15,691 nucleotides of DNA from assembly GCA_036823295.1 (NCBI GenBank), contig DAISGD010000070.1, positions 1-15,691 on the forward strand, read 5' to 3'. Made by a program: the position numbers and the translations under genes. Positions 6,355 through 14,800 of the stretch are shown here, piece after piece. The notes under the pieces were generated by a model, which did no database searches, was not told where the DNA came from, and was given only the letters and a program-made list of their open reading frames with translations. The DNA is from UBA4742 sp002403895. GTDB taxonomy: Bacteria; Actinomycetota; Acidimicrobiia; Acidimicrobiales; Acidimicrobilacustridaceae. Every line of letters starts with the position of its first letter. The stretch's first letter is position 1.

Positions 6355-6432
6355 GTGATTCACGAGGTTCCTTCGAGTGAGCTGACGAGGCCGGCGGCGG
6401 CGTGCCGCTCGCGACGCTCGAATACCAAACAG

Positions 6433-7242
6433 GTCAGCGCCACCGATTTCGGGGAGCTCCCCCAGGTGTTCAACATCGGGCTCCAGCAAGGCTCGCCCTC
6501 CGCCGGCCACCGCGGCGTGTTGGTGCAGAAAGACCCGGCCAGCGGCGAAGGCCTCGCCGTCGGTGACGAGGTAACGCTCACCTTCAACGACACCGGTCCC
6601 GTCACGCTGCCCGTGGTCGGCATCTACGAGGACTCCGGCGTCTTGGGCAACTGGATCGTCGACATCGACACGTTCGCGGCCAACACCACCTCGCAACAAG
6701 ACAGCTACGTGGCGGCCAAGACCGCACCAGGGGTGAGCGAAGCGAGCGCCCGCACCGCCATCGACAAGGTGCTGGTCGCCTATCGCGATCTGAAGTTGCA
6801 GGACCGCAAGGAGTTCACCGCCACCCAGCTCGGCCAGATCGATAGCCTGCTCGTGGTGGTGAACGTGTTCTTGATCCTCGCCATCCTCATCGCCGTGGTC
6901 GGCATCGTGAACACCCTGGCCCTGTCGGTGTTCGAGCGCACCCGTGAGCTCGGGCTGCTGCGAGCGGTGGGCATGACCCGACGGCAACTGCGACGGATGG
7001 TGCGACTCGAAGCGGTGATCGTTGCCGTGTTCGGCGCCCTACTCGGCGTCGCCGTGGGCCTCGTGTTCGGCCTGGCCGTGACCGCGGCCCTGCCCAAGAA
7101 CATCATCTCCGGTGTGTCGGTGCCGATCCCCACGCTCATCGTGTTGTTGATCCTGGCCGCGCTGGTCGGGGTCATCGCCGCCATCTGGCCGGCTCGACGG
7201 GCCAGCCGCCTCGACATCCTGGAGGCGATCGCCAGCGAGTAG
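6433..7242 (+). pseudogene. C-terminal remnant of an FtsX/MacB-type ABC transporter permease
   Basis: From about 6433 the frame matches the second half of a large permease of the lipoprotein/macrolide-export type. It has an extracytoplasmic segment (VGDEVTLTF, LPVVGIYEDSGVLGNW), then the FtsX domain with three transmembrane segments (about 6847-6930, 7006-7098 and 7129-7203). The cytoplasmic coupling sequence is ERTRELGLLRAVGMTRRQ, and the protein ends PARRASRLDILEAIASE. Complete members are roughly 800-870 residues with an earlier FtsX-like half; here only about 270 residues remain. Upstream of 6433 the frame stays open but the sequence (Arg- and Ala-rich) has no family character. No membrane anchor, ribosome binding site or partner ATPase gene is present. 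I therefore call it a 5'-truncated remnant, though the body is not otherwise damaged. It ends six bases from the convergent GT-C-like gene. Confidence 0.75.
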
Positions 7243-7248
7243 GGGCGA

Positions 7249-8535
7249 TCACCCGATCCGGGGCGGGAAGCGGGTCACGAAGTCGACCACGAAGAACCAC
7301 AGCCCGAGCGCGGCCGCGGCCAACGCGGGCACGAAGGTCGCCGTCCAACGCCGCACGGTGGCCCAGCCCACGACGGCGGCGGCGATCAGCAACGGATACG
7401 ACGGCAGCATCAGCCGGGCAGTGACGACGTTGAGTCCCCGGTTCACCTGCACGGCGAGGACGAGGGTCTGAGCAATGAGGACCCCGACCGCCATGGCCAC
7501 CGGCACGGCCCGGCCGGCCCGCCCCGCCAGGACCAGCCCCACGGTGATCACCACCGGCACCGCCAACAGCACGACAAGAGGCACCGCCCAGCGGCCGAAG
7601 GGGAGCAGCACCCGCCCGGCGTTGATACCGCTGGCGAATCGGTCCCCCGTGGCCGCCGGCAGCGGCGAGACGTAGCGCTGCAGGAACGCCTCGGAGCCAT
7701 CGAAGCGCCCAGTGGCGATGCGGGTCATCACGGCCCACGCCGCGCCTGCCACCACCGGCGGACCCACCATCCGGGCCATGTCGGCCCGGCGCAATTCGGC
7801 CCGGCCGTGAACCACGAGCGCGGCGATCAGCACCGGTACGGCCAACACGATGGTGGTCTCGCGAGTCAGGGTGGCGGCGGCCAGAACGGCCCCGACGCTC
7901 CATGCTCGGTTCGCCGTGGGGCGATCCAGCCAGCGCAGCGTCACCAGGGTGCCGGCCAGGACCGCCACCGCGGCCAGGATGTCGGTGTTGACCCGGCCCC
8001 CGGACTCGGCCAGGGCGGGCAGCGCGGCCACGGTCAGCCCGGTGCCCAACGCGACGGCGGCCTGCCGGGGCCCCGGGCCCTGCCAGCGAGCGGCCAACAT
8101 CGCGGCCAGGAGGCAGACCCCACCGGCGGCCGCGGCCATGGCCAGGCGCAGCGCGTAGAGCACGGTGGTCGGGTCGTCCCCCGCCACCATCGCCACCGGC
8201 GCCAGGGCGACGTAGCCGAGTGGCGGGTGATAGGCGGTGTAGGAGCGGGCCTCGAGACCCATGGCGTCGGCCGTGGGCTCGCCCGGCGGGGACAGCCCAT
8301 AGGCGTCCCACCGGTCGGCCTTGACCACCCCGTCGATGATCGAATCGTCGATCTGATCATCCAGGTTGGGGAGGCGATGGTCGTTGGCCAGCCTCCACAC
8401 GTAGTCGACGTGTTGTTGCTCGTCCTCGATGGCCCACGGGGGAAAGGTGAAGGCGTAGCTGACCGCGTGCAGGGTCCCGGCCAGGAACACCAGCGCCAGG
8501 ATCAGACCGGGAACACCTCGCGCCCGCGTGGTCAC
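7249..8535 (-). CDS. Polytopic membrane protein, GT-C glycosyltransferase-like
   Basis: This is a 428-residue integral membrane protein with about ten hydrophobic segments. After the first transmembrane helix comes a long loop with FPPWAIEDEQQH (residues 31-42) and then AYHPPLGY (101-108). That pattern, an acidic pair and a histidine early in the first outer loop followed by H-P-P-L, is characteristic of the GT-C fold enzymes (PMT/ArnT-like and DUF2142-type). These transfer sugars from polyprenyl-phosphate donors on the outer face of the membrane. I cannot name donor or acceptor. The GTG start overlaps the stop of the upstream oxidoreductase gene in GTGA, so it is translationally coupled as the last gene of a three-gene operon. 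The fold call is moderately sure; catalytic function is inferred. Confidence 0.75.
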   Translation of the reverse strand: MTTRARGVPGLILALVFLAGTLHAVSYAFTFPPWAIEDEQQHVDYVWRLANDHRLPNLDDQIDDSIIDGVVKADRWDAYGLSPPGEPTADAMGLEARSYTAYHPPLGYVALAPVAMVAGDDPTTVLYALRLAMAAAAGGVCLLAAMLAARWQGPGPRQAAVALGTGLTVAALPALAESGGRVNTDILAAVAVLAGTLVTLRWLDRPTANRAWSVGAVLAAATLTRETTIVLAVPVLIAALVVHGRAELRRADMARMVGPPVVAGAAWAVMTRIATGRFDGSEAFLQRYVSPLPAATGDRFASGINAGRVLLPFGRWAVPLVVLLAVPVVITVGLVLAGRAGRAVPVAMAVGVLIAQTLVLAVQVNRGLNVVTARLMLPSYPLLIAAAVVGWATVRRWTATFVPALAAAALGLWFFVVDFVTRFPPRIG

Positions 8536-10052
8536 CTACGACGGACCTCACGACGCAGGTGATCGGCCAGCCGGTGGGCCAGGGCCACGATGGTGAGGGT
8601 GGGGTTGGCCATGCCGCTGGTGGGGAACACCGAGCTGCCACACACGTAGAGGTTGTCGATGCCGTGCACCTGGCACTGGGCGTCGACCACTCCGTGGGCG
8701 GGGTCGGCGTGCATGCGGGTGGTCCCCATGTGGTGGTTGCCGATCTCCACCGGCCACTCCTCGATGGGCTTGCCGCTGGGATCGATCTCGATGCGGGCCA
8801 GACCAGCCCGGCCGAGCGCGTCGGCGATCAGTTCGATGGTGGTGCGCACGGTGTGCCAGTCGGGGGGATGCATGCGCCAGGTGACGACGGCGCGGCGCTG
8901 GCCGAGCCCGTCGAGGTCGTCGCCCAGGGTCACCCGGTTGTCGGGGTTGGGCTCCTGTTCGACCCGCACGGTGAGCACCGGAGCGGAGGCGGTGCCGGCC
9001 CCCAGCGTGACCAGTTGGTCCACGGCATCGGCGGGCACCGTGGCCTGCTCACGGTCCTCTCGGGGGGAGCCTCCCCCGGCGCCGAACATGAGAGCCACGC
9101 CGTGGCCGATGCCGGCGTCGGCCTGGGCCTTGGCGGTCGGAGACAGACCGGCCCACACCAGGCGGTCGCCGGCGCCGGGGATGGTCCGTCCCCCGATGAC
9201 GGAAAAGCTCAGATCGGCGCTGGGCACGAAACGGGCCCGGCCGGCAATGGCGTGGGGGTGCTCCATGAAGTAGCGGCCCACCACGTCGTGGTCGTTGCCC
9301 AGGCCCGCCGGGTTCACGCCGTTGCTCAACAGGAGCAGTCGTGCCGGTTCGATGCCGCCGGTGGCCACCACCACCACGCCGGGTTTCACCGACGAGTGCT
9401 GCCCGTCGAGGGTGGAGACGGTCACGGCCTGCACCCGCGAGCCGTCAGGGGTGACCTGGAGCTCCAGGGCGGTGGCCCCCAACACCACCCGGACGTGCTT
9501 GGCCGCGGCCAGGGCGGGCTTCAACTCGGGGCCGAACCGGGTGGGCGGGCTGAACTGGAACACCGAGGTGGTCACCGTGTCCGTATCGACCAGGATCGGC
9601 GCCCCGGTGTGGTCGTGCCACCACGTCGGGGCCCACTCGTTCACCGCCAGCTGACACGAGGTCACCGCTCGCTTGTAGTACGGGGCCAACTCGTCGGCCC
9701 CGAAGGGCCAGCCGGAGTTGGCCACCGCATCCCGCTGGTCGAAGTCGTGAGCGTCGAGGGGGCGGCACTGACCCGTCCAGTGGTTGCTGGTGCCGCCCAA
9801 CTGACGGAGGCGGGTCTGGGCCACGTCGAGCTCCGCCCCGTTGAAGCGGAACCCGTCCCCGACCAGGGTGGCGCCGGCCAGGGCCTGGGTCCGCTCGTCG
9901 TAATCCTCCTCGCCGCTCTCCAGCACCACCACGTCGAGCCCTGAGCTGATGAGTTGTTGGGCCACGGTGAGCCCCGCCGGTCCGGCACCGATGATGCATA
10001 CATCGGCGGTCAACTCGGTGTCGGCGGGGAGCGTGGCGGCTTCGATGATCAC
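8532..10052 (-). CDS. GMC family FAD-dependent oxidoreductase
   Basis: This 506-residue flavoprotein of the glucose-methanol-choline oxidoreductase family oxidises an alcohol, sugar or sterol-type hydroxyl. The N-terminal Rossmann motif is CIIGAGPAGLTVAQQL (GAGPAG 22-27). The middle part contains LRQLGGTSNHWTGQ, the family's flavin-contacting region. The C-terminal catalytic block has HHMGTTRM (His440-His441), VHGIDNLYVCGSSVFPTSG and the conserved ANPTLTIVALAHRLADHL (Asn483). It has no signal peptide of its own. The GTG start lies six bases after the stop of the small Tat-signal gene, and its own stop overlaps the GT-C-like gene. The pairing with a small Tat protein resembles bacterial GMC dehydrogenases that are exported by hitch-hiking, so the enzyme may act outside the membrane. 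The family is certain; substrate and location are inferred. Confidence 0.92.
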   Translation of the reverse strand: MIIEAATLPADTELTADVCIIGAGPAGLTVAQQLISSGLDVVVLESGEEDYDERTQALAGATLVGDGFRFNGAELDVAQTRLRQLGGTSNHWTGQCRPLDAHDFDQRDAVANSGWPFGADELAPYYKRAVTSCQLAVNEWAPTWWHDHTGAPILVDTDTVTTSVFQFSPPTRFGPELKPALAAAKHVRVVLGATALELQVTPDGSRVQAVTVSTLDGQHSSVKPGVVVVATGGIEPARLLLLSNGVNPAGLGNDHDVVGRYFMEHPHAIAGRARFVPSADLSFSVIGGRTIPGAGDRLVWAGLSPTAKAQADAGIGHGVALMFGAGGGSPREDREQATVPADAVDQLVTLGAGTASAPVLTVRVEQEPNPDNRVTLGDDLDGLGQRRAVVTWRMHPPDWHTVRTTIELIADALGRAGLARIEIDPSGKPIEEWPVEIGNHHMGTTRMHADPAHGVVDAQCQVHGIDNLYVCGSSVFPTSGMANPTLTIVALAHRLADHLRREVRRR

Positions 10053-10058
10053 GGGAGC

Positions 10059-10445
10059 TCAGCGGGTGGCGTAGGCGACCAGCACGGTGCCCTCGGTGGT
10101 GGACAACCGCCAGCCGTCGGCCACAACGGTCCGGTGCTCGGCGAAGTCGCGGCGGACGTCGGCCTGCATCTCGGCGAGGGCGGTGGCCACCGCGGCGGGG
10201 TCGGTCAGCCGGTCGCGCAGGCCGTCGGGGACGGCCGCCTTCAGGTCCTGGCCCGAGGGGCCCTTGGCCAGCGACGTCCCCAGGGCCCGCAGCGGGTCGG
10301 CGGCGGCGGAAGGCTTGGCCGTGGTGGAACAGGCCGGGACGACGGCGGAAAATCCGCCAACCGCCGCCACCGCGCCTACCGCGCCACCTGCACGCAGAAC
10401 GTCGCGGCGGGACCAGGAGCGTTCGGGGCCGACCACGCCGGGCAT
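10059..10445 (-). CDS. Small Tat-signal protein, probable GMC dehydrogenase subunit
   Basis: This 128-residue protein starts with a clear twin-arginine signal: SRRDVLR at residues 12-18, a hydrophobic stretch to about 37, then VPAC with Cys39. The VPAC could be a weak lipobox or simply near a signal-peptidase I site. The mature part is about 90 residues, helical and charged, and ends DGWRLSTTEGTVLVAYATR. That ending resembles the C-terminus of small subunits that accompany GMC oxidoreductases (gluconate-2-dehydrogenase subunit 3-like), though the protein is shorter than those. I chose ATG 10445 because GGAG lies eight bases upstream; a GTG at 10481 would add 12 residues with no ribosome binding site. 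It is the first gene of the operon, six bases before the GMC gene. The Tat signal is firm; the subunit role is inferred from position and the C-terminal pattern. Confidence 0.75.
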   Translation of the reverse strand: MPGVVGPERSWSRRDVLRAGGAVGAVAAVGGFSAVVPACSTTAKPSAAADPLRALGTSLAKGPSGQDLKAAVPDGLRDRLTDPAAVATALAEMQADVRRDFAEHRTVVADGWRLSTTEGTVLVAYATR

Positions 10446-10481
10446 TCTTTCAGCTCCGCGGTGCGGTTCGGTCCCACCCAC

Positions 10482-10496
10482 CGGAGGTAGTCTCCG
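10482..10496 (+). promoter_or_regulatory. Small inverted repeat over the Shine-Dalgarno-like GGAGG
   Basis: CGGAG-GTAGT-CTCCG is a perfect 5-bp inverted repeat with a 5-nt loop, immediately before the FAD-oxidase start. It covers the only GGAGG in the region, which is 12 bases from the GTG and therefore poorly placed. It overlaps the -10-like TAGTCT at 10488-10493. Confidence 0.35.
10488..10493 (+). promoter_or_regulatory. -10 element implying a leaderless start
   Basis: TAGTCT matches the actinobacterial TANNNT -10. It ends six bases before GTG 10500, placing the transcription start on the first base of the start codon. That geometry is typical of leaderless actinobacterial genes. I see no convincing -35. 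Confidence 0.45.
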
Positions 10497-10499
10497 TCA

Positions 10500-11876
10500 G
10501 TGCCGACCCTGCCCAACGCGGTGCGGCGCCAGCTCACCGAGGTCGTGGGCGGACGCCACGTGCTGTGGGGACCCGACGAGCGTGCGCCCTACGAGCGAGA
10601 CTGGACGGGCCGCTTCGTGGGAAGCGCACCGGCCGTCGTGCGGCCCGGCAACGTGGCCGAGGTCACCGCCGTCATCGCCATCTGCCGCCACCACGGTCTG
10701 GCCATCGTGGCCCAGGGCGGCAATACCGGGCTGGTGGGGGGCTCGGTCCCGCTCGCCGGCGAGGTCGTGGTCAGCCTGCGTCGCCTCGACGACGTGGGGC
10801 CGGTCGACGCCGTCGCCCGCCAGGTGACCGCCGGCGCCGGGGCCACGGTGGCCGCAGTACAGGACGCGGCGTCGGCCGCGGGCCTGCGCTACGCCGTCGA
10901 TTTCGCCGCCCGCGACACGGCCACCATCGGCGGCACGGTGGCCACCAACGCCGGCGGGGTGAACCTCTTGCGCTACGGAGGGACCCGCGAACAGGTGATC
11001 GGGGTGGAGGCGGTGCTCGGCACCGGCGCTCACGTTCGTCAGCTCGGCGGCCTGATCAAGGACAACACCGGTTACCACCTGGCCTCGTTGCTCTGTGGCA
11101 GCGAGGGCACGCTCGGCATCGTGACCGCGGCCCGGCTGCGCCTGGTGACGCGCTACGAGCAGCGGGTGGTGGCGCTGGTGGCCTTCGACACCTTGGCCGA
11201 CGCGGTGGGCGCGGTGGCGTCGTGGCGTTCATCGCTGGATTGCCTCGAGGCGGCCGAGCTGTTCCTCGACGAGGGGCTCCGCCTGGTGTGCGACACGTTC
11301 GCGCTCCCGGCGCCGTTCACCTCGCGCTGGCCGGTGTACGTACTGGTCGAGGTGGCCGCCCACCACGATCCGACCGATGAGCTGGCCGCCGCGGTCATCG
11401 CCTCGGCCAACGTGGGGGACGTGGCCGTGGCCGCCGATACCTCCGGGCGTCGGGCCTTGTGGCGCTATCGCGAGGACCACACCCTCGCCATCAACACCCT
11501 CGGACCACCCCACAAGCTCGACGTGACCCTGCCGATCGGGGCGGTGGCGGAGTTCGTGGCCGAGGTACCCACCCGGGTCGCCGCGGTGGCCCCCGACGCC
11601 CACACCTGGCTGTTCGGTCACCTCGGGGACGGCAACATCCACGTCAACGTGACCGGCCCCGCGCCTGACGACGAGCGGGTCGACGAGGTGGTCCTGGCGC
11701 AGGTGGCCGAACTGGGCGGCAGCATCAGCGCCGAGCACGGGATCGGCACGGCCAAGACGCGGTGGATCCACCTCACCCGCTCCCGTGACGAGCTGGCCGC
11801 CATGGCCGCCATCAAGCGGGCGCTGGACCCCGACGGGATCCTCAACCCGAACGCTGTGCTCCCGCCGCCAAATTGA
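10500..11876 (+). CDS. FAD-linked oxidase, GlcD/D-2-hydroxyacid dehydrogenase type
   Basis: This 458-residue flavoprotein has an N-terminal FAD-binding PCMH domain and a C-terminal FAD-linked oxidase domain. The family includes glycolate oxidase GlcD, D-lactate dehydrogenase and D-2-hydroxyglutarate dehydrogenase. The FAD-domain motifs are VVRPGNVAEV (47-55), QGGNTGLVGGS (72-82), TIGGTVATNAGG (142-153), KDNTGYHLASL and GSEGTLGIV. The catalytic and metal-binding motif FGHLGDGNIHVN has His374 and His381; SAEHGIG (411-416) and DPDGILNPNA complete the C-terminal domain. All signature motifs are intact, so it should be active on a D-2-hydroxyacid, but the exact substrate cannot be read from sequence. 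No iron-sulfur partner gene lies nearby, so it is more like the single-subunit forms. The GTG at 10500 fits a leaderless start. It is divergent from the Tat/GMC operon and overlaps the end of hrpA by 35 bases. Confidence 0.9.
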   Translation: MPTLPNAVRRQLTEVVGGRHVLWGPDERAPYERDWTGRFVGSAPAVVRPGNVAEVTAVIAICRHHGLAIVAQGGNTGLVGGSVPLAGEVVVSLRRLDDVGPVDAVARQVTAGAGATVAAVQDAASAAGLRYAVDFAARDTATIGGTVATNAGGVNLLRYGGTREQVIGVEAVLGTGAHVRQLGGLIKDNTGYHLASLLCGSEGTLGIVTAARLRLVTRYEQRVVALVAFDTLADAVGAVASWRSSLDCLEAAELFLDEGLRLVCDTFALPAPFTSRWPVYVLVEVAAHHDPTDELAAAVIASANVGDVAVAADTSGRRALWRYREDHTLAINTLGPPHKLDVTLPIGAVAEFVAEVPTRVAAVAPDAHTWLFGHLGDGNIHVNVTGPAPDDERVDEVVLAQVAELGGSISAEHGIGTAKTRWIHLTRSRDELAAMAAIKRALDPDGILNPNAVLPPPN

Positions 11877-14800
11877 TGGCCTCGAGCACCCGCTTTTCGG
11901 AAATCGGCCGGGGCGTGCCGAGGGCCTGGGCGAAGAGGCTGACCCGCAGTTCCTCGAGCATCCAGGCGATGGCGATCACGTCCTCGCTGGGGGCCTCGCC
12001 GGGCGCCAGGCCGTCGAACAACCGGTCATAGCTGACCTGCAACCGGTGCACGGCCGCCATGCGTTCGCGATCGCGGCCCGGGGCCTCGGGTTGCTTGTCG
12101 AGGCGAACCGCCATCGCCCGGAGGTAGCGGTCCAGGTCGGCCAGGCGGTCCCCACCGACACCGGACACGAACCCGTCGTAGACGAGGGCGTCGCGCTGGG
12201 CGGCCACGTCGGCGACGGCGACGGCCCGCTCGGCGCCGGTGCCGCGCTCCAATCCCCGATCGACGTCGCGGGACGAGCGCAGCACCCGGGCCAGCTCGCG
12301 CAAGATCCTCATCACGTGGGCGGCCAGGCCGGCGCGCACCTGTTCACGGAGCCGGTCGAACCCGCTCACGTCCCACGCCGGCCCGCCGGCCTCGCCCATG
12401 AGCCCGTCGAGGGCCGCGGCCACGCCGTCGTCGATGAGGGCGGCCGCGGTCGGATAGGGACTGGTGGCCAGGGCAAGGCGGTCGGCGTTGCTGAGACCGC
12501 CCACGATCCCGTTGAGCGAGAGCGGGACGGTGAGGCGCAAGAGCCGCCGGGTGCCCTCCCACATCTCGAGCGCCTGGTCAGCCTCGGTTTCGAGCAGGCG
12601 GACGGCCACGGTGTCGCCCTCGTCCACCAGCGCGGGGTAGGCCCGCACGGTCTGGCCCCGGTGCTGACGTTCGATCACCTGGGGTAGCTCCCCGATCGAC
12701 CATTCAGTGAGCCCCCGGCGTTCGAGTCCCGTCCCCACCTCGGCGATGGCGTCGCGGATCTCGCCCACGAGCTCGGCCTTCAAACGATCGAGGTCTTCGC
12801 CGTGGGCCAGCACCTCTCCCTCGTCGTCGACGACCAGGAACCCGAGGCGCAGGTGCGGCGACAGGCGGTCGAGATCGAAGTCGGCGGGACGGATGGGTTC
12901 GCCACCCTCTCCAGTGAGCTCGCGGGCGAGGGCTTCGAGCAAGGGTTCGTGGAGCGGTTCCACCCGTTCGAGGAACCCACGAGCGGTGTCGGGGATGGGG
13001 ACCAACACCCGTCGCAACGGTTTGGGCAGCGAGCGGATGAGCTCACGTACGAGCTCCTCCCGCAGCCCCGGCACCTGCCAGTCGAATCCCGTCGGCTCGA
13101 CCTGGTTGAGGACGGAGACGGGGATGTGCACGGCCACCCCGTCTTCGGTGGAGCCCGGTTCGAAGGCGTAGCTCAGCCCCAGGGCGAGGCCGCCCTGGAT
13201 CCACTCCGCCGGGAATGCGTCCTCGTCGAGGTCATCGGCGCCCTCGCGCAACAGATCGTCGGGGGTGAAGGTGAGCAGATCGGGGTGGTCCCGACGGACG
13301 TTCTTCCACCACGAGTCGAAGTGCCGGCCCGACACCACATCGGCTGGGACCCGCTCGTCGTAGAGCTGTTCGAGGGTGTCGGTGTCCACGACCAGGTCAT
13401 GGCGGCGAAAGCGGTGTTCGAGCTCCTCCAGCTCCGCCAGCAGCACCCGGTTCTGCTCGATGAACGGGTGGGGGCTGTTCCGCTCGCCCTGCACCAGGGC
13501 GTGGCGCACGAACAGCTCGCGGGCGTGGTCGGGATCCACCGTGGCGTACCCCACCAGCCGGTTGGTGACGATGGGTAGGCCGTAGAGGGTGATCCGTTCG
13601 TAGACCATGGCGGTACCCCGCTTGGTCGACCAGTGCGGCTCGCTGTAGCTGCGCTTGACCAGGTGCCCAGCGAGGTCCTCGGCCCACTCGGGTTGGATGC
13701 GGGCGACGGTGCGGCCCCACAGTCGGGAGGTCTCCACCAGCTCGGCGGCCATCACCCAGGCGGGTTGCTTGCGGGCCAGCGACGAGCCCGGGAAGATGGC
13801 GAAGCGAGCGTTGCGGGCGCCGAGGTAGTCCCGGGACACGGGGAGCTTCTGGCCGACGTGGGACAACAACCCGGCCAGCAGCGACCGATGGATCATCTCC
13901 GCTTGGGCGGGCTCCGTGTTCTGCGCCATGCCCAGGTCGGCCACCACCCGACGCAATTGGGCATGGACGTCCTGCCACTCCCGCACCCGCGGGTGGTTGA
14001 GGTACTCGCTCCGGCACAGGCGGCGGAACTGGCCCGAGGAGCGTTGGCGCTGCTGCTCACGCACGTAGCGCCACAGGTTCACATACGCCAGGAAGTCGGA
14101 GGTGTCGTCGGCGAAGCGGGCATGCATCTGATCGGCGGCGGGAGCGTGGTCGGCCGGGCGTTCGCGGGGATCCTGGATGGACAGGGCCGAGGCGATGATC
14201 AACACCTCGCGGAGACACCCGTTGCGTTCGGCCTCCAACACCATGCGGCCGAAGCGCGGGTCGACCGGCAGGCGGGCCAGGTGCCGACCGATGGGGGTGA
14301 GGCGTTGGCGACCGTCGCCCGCTCCTGGTTCGAGGGCGCCGAGCTCCTGCAGCAGGCGCACACCGTCGGTGATGGCGCGCGCATCAGGGGGGTCGATGAA
14401 CGGGAAGGCCGCGATGTCGCCCAACCCGATGGCGGTCATCGCCAGGATGACGGACGCCAGGTTGGTGCGCAGGATCTCCGGGTCGGTGAACTCGGGGCGG
14501 GCGGTGAAGTCATCCTCGGCGTAGAGCCGGATGCAGATGCCAGCGGCCACCCGGCCGCAGCGACCGGCCCGCTGGTTGGCCGAAGCCTGCGACACGGGCT
14601 CGATGGGCAGCCGCTGCACCTTGAGTCGGGCGCTGTAGCGCGAGATGCGGGCGGTCCCGGGGTCGATGACGTAGCGGATGCCGGGCACGGTCAGCGACGT
14701 CTCGGCCACGTTGGTGGCCAACACGATCCGCCGGCCCGGGTGAGGGGCGAAAACACGGTGCTGCTCGGCCGACGACAGCCGCGCATACAGCGGGAGGATC

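Noticed and set aside
6226..6432. Open plus-strand frame leading into the permease remnant, as a true N-terminus
   Set aside because: It overlaps the start of the coiled-coil gene, has no signal or membrane segment and no ribosome binding site, and does not resemble the missing permease half.
6250..6987. N-terminal extension of the coiled-coil protein on the minus strand
   Set aside because: There is no family character and it runs antisense to permease coding sequence. The ATG at 6249 has a ribosome binding site and begins the conserved N-terminal segment.
8559..9944. Long open plus-strand frame opposite the GMC oxidoreductase
   Set aside because: It is a His/Gly/Val-rich antisense shadow, while all GMC motifs are on the other strand.
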